DNA of 64,000 nt from UBA5336 sp039818165 (GCA_039818165.1 JBCBUL010000002.1:227204-291203); one strand, 5' to 3'; counted from the stretch's first letter, positions 36,184 to 46,103 are shown. Numbers and translations: made by a program. Notes: a model not told the origin generated them from the sequence alone.

Positions 36184-37785
36184 TTAGGCCTCCAGCGGCG
36201 TGTCGGCGACGGCCACTTCATCTCGCATCCCGAGATACAGGCTGAAACAGCAAACAAGGAGAACGACGGTGAATGGCAGGGCGGCTGTAATCGTTCCGGC
36301 TTGAAGCGTTTCCAATGCGGCCGTACCGCCGCCATAGAGCAAGGCCGATGCTGTCAGACCCAGCATGCACGCCCAGAACACCCGTTGCACCACCGGGACA
36401 TCCGTTTTGCCGCCTGACGTGATCGTGTCGACCACGAGCGCACCAGAGTCCGCCGAGGTCACAATGAAGACGATCAGCAAGGCAATCGCGATCAAGGACG
36501 TGACCGAGCCCCAGGGCATCGCATTCAGCATCTCAAACAGCACAGTGGCAGAGCTTGTGACCCCGCCAGCAAGATCGCCAACGCCGTTTTCGAACTGGAA
36601 CACAGCCGTTTCGCCGAACGCCGAAAACCAGACCACGCAAATCGTGAAGGGCGCCACCAGTACGACCGCAAAATACTCCCGAACGGTCCGCCCGCAGGAA
36701 ATGCGCGCGATAAACATGCCGACAAAGGGTGACCAGGAGATCCACCAGGCCCAATAAAAAATCGTCCAGTCGTGGAACCAGTCGACGTCTTCCCGGCCTA
36801 CCCAATTGGTCAAAGCGGGCATGTCCAGGAAATAGGCCAGCAGGTTTTCGCCGATACCGCTCAGAATAAGTGCCGTGGGTCCGGCAATGATCACGAAGAC
36901 CAAAAGGCCAAAGGCGATGGCCATGTTCAGATTGCTCAATAGCTTAACCCCGCCGTCGAGGCCGCGAATCACTGAGACGACCGCAAGGCCAGTCATGGCG
37001 GCGATCAACCCGATTTGCATCCAGATGCTGGGCTCCAGATCAAACATGTAGGCTAGCCCGCTGGCCGCTTGTGTCCCACCGAGGCCAATCGTGGTTGCGA
37101 GGCCGAATATCGTTGAAACAACGGCAAACAAGTCGATGAGGTGACCCGGCCAGCCCCAAACCCGCTCCCCAAGGAGCGGATAGAATGCCGATCGCATGGA
37201 CAAAGGCAGACCTTTATTGTGAGCGAAGAAGCCCAGGGACAGGCCGACGACGGCGTAGATCGCCCAGGGCGCCAGTCCCCAGTGGAATAAGGTTGCACTA
37301 AACGCGAGACGGTCGGCGGCTTCGGTTCCTGGCACGGCCCCAAGGGGCGTTCCAAACCAGTCTGTATGGTAAGCGAGGGGTTCAGCTGCGCCCCAGAACA
37401 TGAAGCCGATCCCGACCCCTGCGGCAAACAACATGGCCACCCACGAGTGTAACCGAAACTCCGGTCGAGCGGACTGACCTCCGAGTCGAATGCGTCCCAG
37501 AGGGGAAATCGCCAGCGACAGGCAAAACAGGAAAACAACCACTGGCGTCGCGGCAAACAGCCAATCGAAGGTGTCCAATGTGAAGCTGCGTGCCGACATC
37601 AGCCACGCCCCGGACGTCTCCGGAAAGGCCAGGGTGAGCCCTGCAAACACCAGCACAAGGCTCGCTGCGAGGAAGAAGACAGGATTGTGAACATCAAGCC
37701 CCATCACATCGACATTGTCCTGCCCGGCTTCGTAATCAGTAGGGCAGTCCACGTCCGGGCGTGGGGGCAGTTCAGAGTCTGGCAT
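36184..37785 (-). CDS. BCCT family betaine/carnitine/choline transporter
   Basis: A 533 aa inner-membrane transporter with about 12 helices. The segment DWTIFYWAWWISWSPFVGMF, typical of BCCT carriers, and GMFIARISCGRTVREYF follow in order; an earlier block reads FMFWGAAEPLAYH. Family members import glycine betaine, choline or carnitine, often as osmoprotectants. Starts at 37824-37827 (GTG/TTG) are also possible; ATG 37785 is used. It is divergent from the second TonB receptor. The exact substrate is not resolved. Confidence 0.94.
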   Translation of the reverse strand: MPDSELPPRPDVDCPTDYEAGQDNVDVMGLDVHNPVFFLAASLVLVFAGLTLAFPETSGAWLMSARSFTLDTFDWLFAATPVVVFLFCLSLAISPLGRIRLGGQSARPEFRLHSWVAMLFAAGVGIGFMFWGAAEPLAYHTDWFGTPLGAVPGTEAADRLAFSATLFHWGLAPWAIYAVVGLSLGFFAHNKGLPLSMRSAFYPLLGERVWGWPGHLIDLFAVVSTIFGLATTIGLGGTQAASGLAYMFDLEPSIWMQIGLIAAMTGLAVVSVIRGLDGGVKLLSNLNMAIAFGLLVFVIIAGPTALILSGIGENLLAYFLDMPALTNWVGREDVDWFHDWTIFYWAWWISWSPFVGMFIARISCGRTVREYFAVVLVAPFTICVVWFSAFGETAVFQFENGVGDLAGGVTSSATVLFEMLNAMPWGSVTSLIAIALLIVFIVTSADSGALVVDTITSGGKTDVPVVQRVFWACMLGLTASALLYGGGTAALETLQAGTITAALPFTVVLLVCCFSLYLGMRDEVAVADTPLEA

Positions 37786-38053
37786 GGGGTCAGGTCGCTT
37801 TGTTCCGTTCGTTGTGTCATGCACCAATTGCGTCGGCCTTCAAAGTAAATCGCTGCAGCGCGGACAAAGGGTCGCGACAAAAATACAACAGATTTTGGAT
37901 GCTTCTCAGACATTTCCGGGCAATGTCAGCCGCAGATGTTTCCACCGTCGAAGTATCTGTTATGAAGGCGCATCCATCGACCATCGCGATTCTGGTGTGC
38001 CCTGCGAGCGCGGCGTGGGCCTGCGCGAGCTGAAAGAACTGAGGGAAACAATT

Positions 38054-40624
38054 ATGAACAGACTTATGAGTGGCGTCTCATTGATCGCCATAGGCGGCTT
38101 CTTTGGCCTGAGCGCCGCGGCGCAAGAGGCTGAGACCGCCGAGACGCGGCGCCTTGCTCCGGTTACCGTCACGGCCACGAAACGCGCTGAAAGCGCCCAG
38201 AGCATTCCCGTGGCGGTCAACGCCCTGGGAGAGCAGGAGCTGGAAGCGCTCGGCGTCAAGAACTTCACCGACTATCTGGTGCAGCTGCCAGGCGTAACCG
38301 CAGGCGGCTCCGGCCCTGGCCAGAACACGATCTATATCCGCGGCCTCGCCTCCACCACGCCGAACCTGACAACCGCCGGCGTTGCTGGCCTCGCGCCAAA
38401 CGTGGCGTTCTATCTTGACGAACAGCCCCTCGGCCAACCCGGCCGGAACCTCGACGTTTACGCCGCCGACCTGGAGCGCGTGGAAGTGCTTTCGGGCCCG
38501 CAAGGCACGCTGTTTGGCGCCAGCTCCCAGGCCGGCACCGTACGCCTCATCACCAACAAGCCGAATCTCGACGGCGTCTCAGGCGCTGTGAAAGCAGCAG
38601 TGTCGTTCACCGATGGCGGTGAAATGAGCAACAGCGTCGAAGGCGTTTTGAATGTGCCGGTAACCGACCAGCTCGCGCTGCGCGGCGTGGTCTACACGGA
38701 CCGCCAAGGCGGTTACATCGACAATGTTGGCGGCACCCGTTCAGCCATTGAATCTGCGCGCTTCCGCCCAGCGGGCACTGTGCGTGCCAATGGTGTTCCC
38801 GTCTCGGCTGGCCGCGCTGGCTTTCAGGCTGGCGCCGACCTCTCCAACGTCACCTTCATTTCGGCGAACAATGCCGGACTTGTCGAAAACGACTTCAACG
38901 ACACGACCTATGCGGGCTTCCGCGCCGCGGGCCTTTATGAATTCAACAATGACTGGAGCCTGCTGGTCAGCCATGCGCGCCAGCAGATCGACAGTGACGG
39001 CGTCTTCTTTGCCGACCCTGAACTGGATGACTACGACATCCAGCGCTTCTCCGACGATACGGTCGAAGACAGCTTCAACAATACGAGCTGGACGCTGGAA
39101 GGCAGCCTCGGCGCGCTTGAAGCGGTCTACACCGGCGCATTCACGGAGCGGACAACCGACCAGACCGTCGACTATTCCGACTACCTCTTTGTCGGTCAGT
39201 ACCTGCCCTACTACATTTGCGACGGCTCGGTGAGCTACCCCGGCGCGGCGGGCCCTGCCGGCACCTGCCAAGACCCGGCCCTGTTCGTGAAGTCAGCCAC
39301 CGATACAACGGTGCAGACTCACGAGCTGCGCTTCAACACGCCGGCAGAGAACCGCTTGCGCGCCACGTTCGGCGCCTTCTATTCGGACCTCGAACTCAAA
39401 GAGCTGAACGACTTTACGTATCCCGGCTCGGAGCGCGTGATCGGCTTCAACGGTGTTGTCGGCTTTGGCCCCAACTTCCCCCTGACCAACACCGCTGTCA
39501 CGGGTGAAGTTGGTAATGCGGCACCCGGCTATTTCAGCCTGCCCGGTCCGTTCCCCGAAGGCGTGATCTTCCGCAACGATGTGCGGCGCACCGATGAACA
39601 ACTCGGCGTTTTCGGCGAGGCGACGTTTGATTTGAGTGACCAGTTCGCCGTCACCGTGGGTGCACGTTGGTACGATGTGGAAGTCGATCTCGAAGGCTCG
39701 GCGAACTCGTCATTTGGCAACCTCGGCGCGACTGAAGATGCGCAGGTCTTCGGCACAAACATTTCCGCACAATTTGCTCCGGGCAATGCAGTCGGCGCGC
39801 CAGACACGGCTTCGACCGATGGCGTGATCTACAAGTTCACCGGCACATGGACCCCGACAGCGGACACGCTGTTCTACGCCACCTATTCCGAAGGCTTCCG
39901 TCCCGGCCTGCTCAACCGTCCCGGCGGTCGTTCGAATGCGACCGGCACATTCACCGTGCCATTCGCGGTGGATACCGACGAGGTGGCCAATTACGAACTC
40001 GGCTGGAAAACGGAACTCTTCGACAGTTCGCTGCGCTTTAATGGCTCGGCTTTCTTTGTCGATGTGGAAGGTCTGCAGACGACCATTTTCGATCCATCCA
40101 TTGTGAACCTCTTCTTCTCCGACAATGCCGCCGACGCGGAAATCCGCGGCGTTGAGGGCGACTTCACCTGGGCGCCCGCATCCATCAATGGTCTGACAAT
40201 TGCCGGCGCGTTCTCCCTGCTCGACACGGAGATCACCGAAGTGCTCACACCAACGGAAGATGTGCTGCTGGGCGCTGAGCTTGCCTTCGCGCCGTCCTAC
40301 CAGGGCAATCTGCGCGCCCGCTATGAATGGGATCTCGAGCGTCGTATTGGTGGTCCGTCTCTCACGGCCCACATCATGCCGCAGATCGTATTCTCCGATG
40401 ATAGCCGCAGTGACATCATCGAGATCAATAGCGCCGACATTGACGGCTATGTCACGCTGGGCGGTACGCTCGGCGTGACGGCCAACCAATGGTCAGCGGA
40501 GCTCTTCGCAACCAATCTGACGAATGAGTATGCTGAACTCAGCAACACATTCATCAATGACCGCGAGCGCGTAACGCCCCTGCGTCCGCGCACGGTCGGC
40601 GTGCGTGTGGGCTACGACTTCTAA
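38054..40624 (+). CDS. TonB-dependent receptor
   Basis: An 856 aa outer-membrane receptor. ATG at 38054 has GAGGGAA upstream; a signal peptide (GVSLIAIGGFFGLSAAA) precedes a TonB-box-like region (RLAPVTVTATKRAESAQSIP) and the plug (GVKNFTDYLVQLPGVTAGGS, NLDVYAADLERVEVLSGPQG). The barrel ends GVRVGYDF with a terminal Phe. The plug resembles the broad receptor group of Caulobacterales and Sphingomonadales, whose ligands are mostly unknown. A terminator-like hairpin follows, then the TPR-sulfotransferase gene on the same strand. Confidence 0.92.
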   Translation: MNRLMSGVSLIAIGGFFGLSAAAQEAETAETRRLAPVTVTATKRAESAQSIPVAVNALGEQELEALGVKNFTDYLVQLPGVTAGGSGPGQNTIYIRGLASTTPNLTTAGVAGLAPNVAFYLDEQPLGQPGRNLDVYAADLERVEVLSGPQGTLFGASSQAGTVRLITNKPNLDGVSGAVKAAVSFTDGGEMSNSVEGVLNVPVTDQLALRGVVYTDRQGGYIDNVGGTRSAIESARFRPAGTVRANGVPVSAGRAGFQAGADLSNVTFISANNAGLVENDFNDTTYAGFRAAGLYEFNNDWSLLVSHARQQIDSDGVFFADPELDDYDIQRFSDDTVEDSFNNTSWTLEGSLGALEAVYTGAFTERTTDQTVDYSDYLFVGQYLPYYICDGSVSYPGAAGPAGTCQDPALFVKSATDTTVQTHELRFNTPAENRLRATFGAFYSDLELKELNDFTYPGSERVIGFNGVVGFGPNFPLTNTAVTGEVGNAAPGYFSLPGPFPEGVIFRNDVRRTDEQLGVFGEATFDLSDQFAVTVGARWYDVEVDLEGSANSSFGNLGATEDAQVFGTNISAQFAPGNAVGAPDTASTDGVIYKFTGTWTPTADTLFYATYSEGFRPGLLNRPGGRSNATGTFTVPFAVDTDEVANYELGWKTELFDSSLRFNGSAFFVDVEGLQTTIFDPSIVNLFFSDNAADAEIRGVEGDFTWAPASINGLTIAGAFSLLDTEITEVLTPTEDVLLGAELAFAPSYQGNLRARYEWDLERRIGGPSLTAHIMPQIVFSDDSRSDIIEINSADIDGYVTLGGTLGVTANQWSAELFATNLTNEYAELSNTFINDRERVTPLRPRTVGVRVGYDF

Positions 40625-40649
40625 GTCACCGCACACTTTGAAACCTATT

Positions 40650-40679
40650 GGCAGCGCCTTGATCCGTCAGGGCGCTGCC
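40650..40679 (+). terminator. Hairpin after the second TonB receptor
   Basis: A 9-bp stem GGCAGCGCC / GGCGCTGCC extended by a T-G and a TGA/TCA pairing, loop TCCG, followed by TGTTTA. It lies just before the TPR-sulfotransferase start, so it may only partly end transcription. Confidence 0.6.
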
Positions 40680-40684
40680 TGTTT

Positions 40685-42673
40685 ATGAAACGGGCAATGA
40701 CAGACACAGCAGACACGCTCACCGCCGCGCGGGACGCCCTGCAACGCGGGGATTTTTCCGGTGCAGAGCGACTGGTTCTGGGCGTGCTTGAGAGCGCACC
40801 CGACAATACGGATGCGCTTTACATTGCAGGGGTCGCTGCCCGGTATCTCGGCCATCACGCTGACGCGCTTGAGCGTCTTGAGACTCTGAAAGCGCTATCG
40901 CCCGACTATGGCCGCGCCTACCAGGAAGAGGGCCACCTTCGAGCCGCAATGGGTGCGCCGGAGGCCGCCCTCGTCGCTTATCAGTCCGCAACGCGGTGCA
41001 ACCCGTCACTCACCGCCAGTTGGAGTGCGCAGGTGAAACTGCTGCGGGCATCTGGCCGGGAGGCCGAGGCTGCCCAGGCCGAGGCCCAACTTGCCCGTCT
41101 GAATAGCTTGCCCAAGCCACTTCTGGCCGTGACGAACCACATCCATGAGGGGCGTATCCTGCGCGCAGAAGAAATCGCGCGCGCCTTTCTCCAGAAGAAC
41201 CCTCGCAATGTGGAAGGCATGCGCCTTCTGGCCGATATCGGATCAAGACTGGGGGTGCATGAGGATGCCGATGTCCTGCTGGATGCGGCCATCAAACTGT
41301 CGCCTGACACTCTGCAACTCCGTATCGACCACATTCAGGTGCTGCGCAAACGCCAGAAGTTTGCTGCGGCCCTCGCCGCCGCCAAGGCGCTGCTGGAGCG
41401 TGAGCCAGACAGCCCAGTCTTCCAGTCACTTTATGCCATCGAGTGCATGCAGTCAGGCGACTATGAGACAGCCATTGCCCTGTTCGATGGCGTGTTAGCG
41501 AAATTGCCCGGTGACCCAGCGACGCTCACCTCGCGTGGCCATGCCCTGAAAACCCACGGGCAAGGTGATGCCGCCATTGAAAGCTACCGCGACGCCCTCA
41601 AGACGACGCCCCACCATGGCGATGCCTGGTACGCCCTCGCCAATCTGAAGACCTATCGGTTCACAGATGCCGAACTTGCGGCCATGGAGGCTGCGCAAGG
41701 CTCTGCGGATCTCAGTTTCATGTCCCGCGTCCACATCGCCTTTGCCCTGGGCAAGGCGTTCGAGGATCGCGGGGACACTGGCGCGGCCTTCCGGAACTAT
41801 GCCCTCGGTAATGATCTCAAGCGCCAGCAGACCCGATATACGACTGAGCAAATGGAAGCCGAATTTGACGCGCAGAAGCGTCACTGCATGCAAAACCTGT
41901 TCACCGCGCAGTCGGGCAAGGGCCATCCAGCACCGGACCCGATCTTCATCGTCGGCCTGCCGCGTGCGGGTTCCACCCTGATCGAGCAGATTCTCGCCTC
42001 TCACAGTCAGGTCGATGGCACGCTGGAATTGCCCAATATCCTGTCCCTGGCCCATCGCCTGCGGGGGCGAAATCTGGTGAGTGACCGGGAGAGATACCCG
42101 CGCATTCTCCACGACCTCTCCGAAGACGAACTGCGCACGCTCGGCGAAGACTATGTCGAAAACACCCGCATTCACCGGGCCGGCGCGCCCTTCTTCACCG
42201 ACAAGATGCCGAATAATTTCCGCCATATCGGCCTCATCCACCTGATCCTGCCGAATGCGAAAATCATCGATGCCCGGCGCGCCCCGCTCGATTGCTGCTG
42301 GTCAGGCTACAAACAACTTTTCGCCGAAGGTCAGGAATTCACCTACGGGCTGGCGGAAATCGGCGCGTACTATCGCGGCTATGTCGACTTGATGGACCAT
42401 TGGGAACAGGTGTTGCCGGAAGGACGAATCCTTCGCGTTCAGCATGAGGACGTCCTCGATGATCTCGAAGGGCAGGTGCGCCGAATTCTTGACCATTGCG
42501 GCCTGGCGTTTGAGCCTGCCTGTGTTGACTTCCACAAGACTGACAGGGCCGTACGCACCGCCAGTTCGCAGCAGGTTCGCGCGCCCATCAACCGATCCGG
42601 ACAGGGCCAGTGGCGCCCATTCGATCCCTACTTGGCACCGCTGAAATCGGCGCTCGGCAAAGACCTTCTTTAA
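40685..42673 (+). CDS. TPR-repeat sulfotransferase
   Basis: A 662 aa protein. The first 350 residues are tetratricopeptide repeats (GDFSGAERLVLGVLESAPDN, DALYIAGVAARYLGHHADAL and several later units). From about residue 415 a sulfotransferase domain begins with FIVGLPRAGSTLIEQILASH, the loop that binds the 5'-phosphosulfate of PAPS, and later reads KIIDARRAPLDCCWSGYKQL. An in-frame ATG at 40697 is an alternative start. Proteins of this plan are often next to TonB-dependent receptors in Caulobacterales and Sphingomonadales, as here. Which substrate is sulfated is unknown. Confidence 0.92.
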   Translation: MKRAMTDTADTLTAARDALQRGDFSGAERLVLGVLESAPDNTDALYIAGVAARYLGHHADALERLETLKALSPDYGRAYQEEGHLRAAMGAPEAALVAYQSATRCNPSLTASWSAQVKLLRASGREAEAAQAEAQLARLNSLPKPLLAVTNHIHEGRILRAEEIARAFLQKNPRNVEGMRLLADIGSRLGVHEDADVLLDAAIKLSPDTLQLRIDHIQVLRKRQKFAAALAAAKALLEREPDSPVFQSLYAIECMQSGDYETAIALFDGVLAKLPGDPATLTSRGHALKTHGQGDAAIESYRDALKTTPHHGDAWYALANLKTYRFTDAELAAMEAAQGSADLSFMSRVHIAFALGKAFEDRGDTGAAFRNYALGNDLKRQQTRYTTEQMEAEFDAQKRHCMQNLFTAQSGKGHPAPDPIFIVGLPRAGSTLIEQILASHSQVDGTLELPNILSLAHRLRGRNLVSDRERYPRILHDLSEDELRTLGEDYVENTRIHRAGAPFFTDKMPNNFRHIGLIHLILPNAKIIDARRAPLDCCWSGYKQLFAEGQEFTYGLAEIGAYYRGYVDLMDHWEQVLPEGRILRVQHEDVLDDLEGQVRRILDHCGLAFEPACVDFHKTDRAVRTASSQQVRAPINRSGQGQWRPFDPYLAPLKSALGKDLL

Positions 42674-42690
42674 GATATAGAACTCAAATC

Positions 42691-43173
42691 ATGACGAAAC
42701 GCTCCGACGATGCGCTCATCGCCCTCAGGCAGATTCAGCGGCGTACCGAACACGCCTCCAAACGGCTCGCCTCAATTGCCGGACTGACCCCGTCGCAACT
42801 GCTTGTGATGCAGATCCTCAGTGAGCGCGGCGAAACCTCAGCCGGTGACATCACCAAGCTGACCCAGCTCAAGCACGCGACCATCACCAGCATCGCTGAC
42901 AAGTTGGTCGGACGGGGCCTGATCGAACGGCGGCGCTGCGAGGAAGATCGACGCCGGGTTTGGCTGAGGCTGCTGCCGGATGGCGCAGGCGTTATCACCT
43001 CTGCGCCGGACCTGCTGCAGGACACGTTTCAGACGCGGTTTGAAACGCTTCCGGACTGGCACCAGTCCATGCTCGTCTCCGCCCTGGAGCGCGTGGCAGC
43101 CTTGCTCGACGCTGAAGACCTCGACGCTGCCCCGATCCTCGATATTGGTGATCTGGACAAAAGCCCGAACTGA
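42691..43173 (+). CDS. MarR family transcriptional regulator
   Basis: A 160 aa winged-helix regulator. The recognition region is SAGDITKLTQLKHATITSIA followed by DKLVGRGLIERRRCEEDRRR, a clear MarR pattern. It starts 17 nt after the sulfotransferase gene but is convergent with the permease gene 9 nt downstream. It may act on the neighbouring permease/oxygenase operon, which is inference only. In some bacteria MarR-type EctR regulates ectoine genes, but no ect genes are here. Confidence 0.9.
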   Translation: MTKRSDDALIALRQIQRRTEHASKRLASIAGLTPSQLLVMQILSERGETSAGDITKLTQLKHATITSIADKLVGRGLIERRRCEEDRRRVWLRLLPDGAGVITSAPDLLQDTFQTRFETLPDWHQSMLVSALERVAALLDAEDLDAAPILDIGDLDKSPN

Positions 43174-43182
43174 TCCCGCACA

Positions 43183-44481
43183 CTATGGGGTGGGACGCCC
43201 AACCTGTTTGCCGAAATAGTAGACGGGTATGCCGACCGCGAAGAGCAGCGCACCCCAGGCCAGCACACCCAGCCCGGACCCGACAATGGTGAAGGTGGTA
43301 TAGAGCAGCGTCAGCCCCGCTATGCCCGCCCAGGCCTTCTGGCTCGCCCAGGAGACGCGAAGCTCCGCCAAGGCGCTGACAAAGAGCGGCACAAGAATGG
43401 TCGCCGTACTCATCATGATGAGGAAGGTGAACAGCTCGACCAGGCCGCGCGTATAGTTCGCCAGGAGCAGGATGGATGCGAGGGCAGCGCCTATCAGAAT
43501 CGACATGGTCGGTGCGCCGCCTGCATTGCGCTTCGCCAGCGCCTTTGGCGCCAGTCCATCGACTGCGACTGCCATCGGCAACTGCCCCGCGACAAAGACA
43601 GTTCCGTTCAGTGCGCCCGCTGTCGAAATCATTGCGCCAATCGCCACCATGCCAGGCCCCCAGGCGCCAAGCCCACGCGCCGCATCCGCAAAGGGTTGGG
43701 TGGAGTTTTCGAGCATGTCGGCAGGAACAAGCAACATGACCGCGAGTGTGGACGCTATGTAAACGAAGGTGACCGTCACCGTCCCAGCAATGATCGCCCG
43801 CGGAATTGTCTTCTCCGGCCGGGCAACGTCACCCGCAGGCATCGTGCCCGCTTCCAAACCGGAAAAGGCCCACATGGTGAGCAGCGCAGTCGCCGCCAGC
43901 AGCGAAAGCATACTGCCCTCCTGCGGATTGAACTCGGGCAGATTCTCAGGCTCGCCCGAAACGGTGGCCAATCCGATGATGAGCGCCAGAGGCACGAGCT
44001 TCAGCACGGTCATGACCAACTGCACGAAGCCAGCTTCTCGCAAGCCCCGGATATTGATCAGGGTCACAGTCCAGATCAGGGCCAGCGCGATCGCCGCCTG
44101 CCCCGCCGGATGCGTCTTGAGCGCAGGCAGGAAGACGCCGAGATAGCCAACAAAGGCAATCGCCATGGCCGGCATCGCGATCCAGTAGGCCGCCCAATAT
44201 CCCCAGGCGATCAGAAAGCCGGGCAAGTTACCAAACGCATCGTGGGCATACCGGTAAACCCCGCCCGAGCGGGACGTGCGCCCGGCGAGGCGTGCAATAA
44301 CGAGCGCCAGGCAGATCGAACCGGTTCCCGTAAGCGCCCATCCCGCGAAGCTCATCAACCCATAGGGCGCGAGAACAGAGGGCAACAGAAATATGCCCGA
44401 GCCGATCATGATGCCCACGGTCAGAGACCAGCAGCTCCAGAACCCAAGAGGCTTTGCAGGGAGTGAGGCGATGTCACTCAA
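43183..44481 (-). CDS. APC-superfamily amino acid permease
   Basis: A 432 aa inner-membrane transporter. The start LSDIASLPAKPLGFWSCWSL then TVGIMIGSGIFLLPSVLAPY is typical of the APC family, with about 12 helices. TTG at 44481 overlaps the stop of the Rieske oxygenase gene as TTGA and is used here; the frame upstream lies inside that gene. Coupled expression with the oxygenase suggests that it imports the oxygenase substrate or a related amine or amino acid. Substrate unknown. Confidence 0.88.
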   Translation of the reverse strand: MSDIASLPAKPLGFWSCWSLTVGIMIGSGIFLLPSVLAPYGLMSFAGWALTGTGSICLALVIARLAGRTSRSGGVYRYAHDAFGNLPGFLIAWGYWAAYWIAMPAMAIAFVGYLGVFLPALKTHPAGQAAIALALIWTVTLINIRGLREAGFVQLVMTVLKLVPLALIIGLATVSGEPENLPEFNPQEGSMLSLLAATALLTMWAFSGLEAGTMPAGDVARPEKTIPRAIIAGTVTVTFVYIASTLAVMLLVPADMLENSTQPFADAARGLGAWGPGMVAIGAMISTAGALNGTVFVAGQLPMAVAVDGLAPKALAKRNAGGAPTMSILIGAALASILLLANYTRGLVELFTFLIMMSTATILVPLFVSALAELRVSWASQKAWAGIAGLTLLYTTFTIVGSGLGVLAWGALLFAVGIPVYYFGKQVGRPTP

Positions 44482-45536
44482 GCCGCGGTCTCGGCCAAGC
44501 CGGCCGCCGCATAGGCGCTGCGCAGCAGGTTTTGATAGTGCCACACACCGCCTTCGCGAGACGGAGAGAGGCGCCTGGGTTTGTAAGCGGTTGAGCTTAG
44601 CCCTTTTTGGACGTGTTCGCAGATCAGCCGATCTTCTTCCTGCACCTGATCTGAGAAGGTCAGGTCTTCCGGGGCGCGTCCTTCCGCCCCCGGCGCGTAG
44701 TAGAAATCGAACTCGACCTGGCAGGTGTCCAGCCCCGTGGGAACAACCCGATTGGTCTGGAGGCGTCCCGGCATGATGTTCAGCATCACATTGGGATACA
44801 CGAAGAAGTACAGCCCCTCCCCCGCCGCATAGGGCCCGGACTCCTCCACGGGTGAGCGCTGGAGCGACCACCACGGGCCAAGCTCGGTCTTGTAGTCTGT
44901 GTAGTCGACAAGCTGGGTCAGTCCCGGATGGACGAAGGGCAAGTGGTACCCCTCCAGGAAGTTATCGACGTAGACCTTCCAGTTCGCCTTGACGTCAAAG
45001 AGCCGGGCCGTGTGGTGGGTCAGGTTGTCGAGCGCGCCCGGTCCGGCAATGTCTTCGATACCGCCATAGAGCGTGTCAAACGGAACCCCCTCGCCGATGC
45101 GGGCCATCACAAGTCCGTTCCACTCGCGCACATCAATCGGTGTCAGGCGGATGTTCGCGCGATCGAAATCCTCGGCATCCTGCATTTCCGGGGCGATCTT
45201 CAGATTGCCGTCAAAATCATAGGCCCAGCCATGATAGCTGCACCGCAGGCGCTTGAGCCCGCGCGCATCGCACGTCGCCAGCGGACCAGCACGGTGTGGG
45301 CAGATATTGTAGAACCCGTTCAACTGCCCGGTGGAAGAGCGCACCACCACGATGGGAACGCCGCCAATATCCCGCGAGATGACATCGCCCGTGCCAGAGA
45401 CACTGCTCGCCGGGGCAATCACTTGCCAGGAGGGACGTATGATCTGCGACAGTTCGAAGTCATAGACGTCTTGGCGTGTGTAGAATTGGGGGTCGAGGGC
45501 GCTCGCCTGCTCGAGAGGTGTGTGCGTTTGAGTCAT
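44478..45536 (-). CDS. Rieske 2Fe-2S ring-hydroxylating-type oxygenase, alpha subunit
   Basis: A 352 aa oxygenase. The Rieske cluster motif is CPHRAG (Cys79, His81) with CSYHGW (Cys99, His102). The mononuclear iron site is NFLEGYHLPFVHPG (Glu195, His198, His203). The protein resembles the choline/carnitine/betaine monooxygenase-like subgroup rather than classic arene dioxygenases. No reductase gene is adjacent. It is translationally coupled to the APC permease, and a BCCT transporter lies 6.7 kb away. A role in amine or betaine breakdown is inferred from the subgroup. Confidence 0.87.
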   Translation of the reverse strand: MTQTHTPLEQASALDPQFYTRQDVYDFELSQIIRPSWQVIAPASSVSGTGDVISRDIGGVPIVVVRSSTGQLNGFYNICPHRAGPLATCDARGLKRLRCSYHGWAYDFDGNLKIAPEMQDAEDFDRANIRLTPIDVREWNGLVMARIGEGVPFDTLYGGIEDIAGPGALDNLTHHTARLFDVKANWKVYVDNFLEGYHLPFVHPGLTQLVDYTDYKTELGPWWSLQRSPVEESGPYAAGEGLYFFVYPNVMLNIMPGRLQTNRVVPTGLDTCQVEFDFYYAPGAEGRAPEDLTFSDQVQEEDRLICEHVQKGLSSTAYKPRRLSPSREGGVWHYQNLLRSAYAAAGLAETAA

Positions 45537-45686
45537 GGGTGCCTATTGGTCAATCCTGCAGAGCTTGGCAACCGGGCATTTTCGAATGCGGGCCGTCTGG
45601 CTCAACGGGCTGTTTTACTTTGAAAATGACAGCGCTGTTCCCCTTCACATGTCATCGCGTTCAATCGGACTGCCGAAGACGTCGAA

Positions 45687-46103
45687 CTAGCTTGGCCGGG
45701 CCTGGTCGTAGGGGCTGTCGAGAGAGAATGTCGGCACCTGGGCCGTTAGTTGCGCGCCATCATCGCCGGCAAAGTCATAGCTGCCGCCCATGATGCCAGA
45801 CGGCGCGGCAAGCGGGCATCCGGATGTGTAGCGAAAGCTCTCGCCGGGCTCCAGGCGTGGAGTCTGCCCGACCACGCCTTCTCCATCCACATTCTGCGCG
45901 CGCCCGAGAGCATCCACGATCCGCCAATGCCGGGTGGTCAATGTCCAGGTTTGCTCGGACGCATTTTCGATCTCCACCGTATAGGCCCAGACATAGCGGG
46001 CCTTGGCCGGCTCGGACTCGTCATGCAGAAAGCGCGGCACAACGCGCACAATGATACCGTCCGTTTCGGCTTCATAGGAGGGAGAGGGCTTTCCGCGGGG
46101 CAT
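45687..46103 (-). CDS. apaG: ApaG protein
   Basis: A 138 aa protein with a fibronectin type III-like fold. The blocks ARYVWAYTVEIENASEQTWT, LTTRHWRIVDALGR and PSGIMGGSYDF are diagnostic of ApaG, once linked to Co/Mg efflux in Salmonella. The precise function is unresolved. It sits 22 nt after metZ on the same strand, a frequent alphaproteobacterial pair. Confidence 0.95.
   Translation of the reverse strand: MPRGKPSPSYEAETDGIIVRVVPRFLHDESEPAKARYVWAYTVEIENASEQTWTLTTRHWRIVDALGRAQNVDGEGVVGQTPRLEPGESFRYTSGCPLAAPSGIMGGSYDFAGDDGAQLTAQVPTFSLDSPYDQARPS

Noticed and set aside
37786..38053. Cobalamin riboswitch before the second TonB receptor
   Set aside because: No B12-box-like sequence found; the region looks like ordinary leader.
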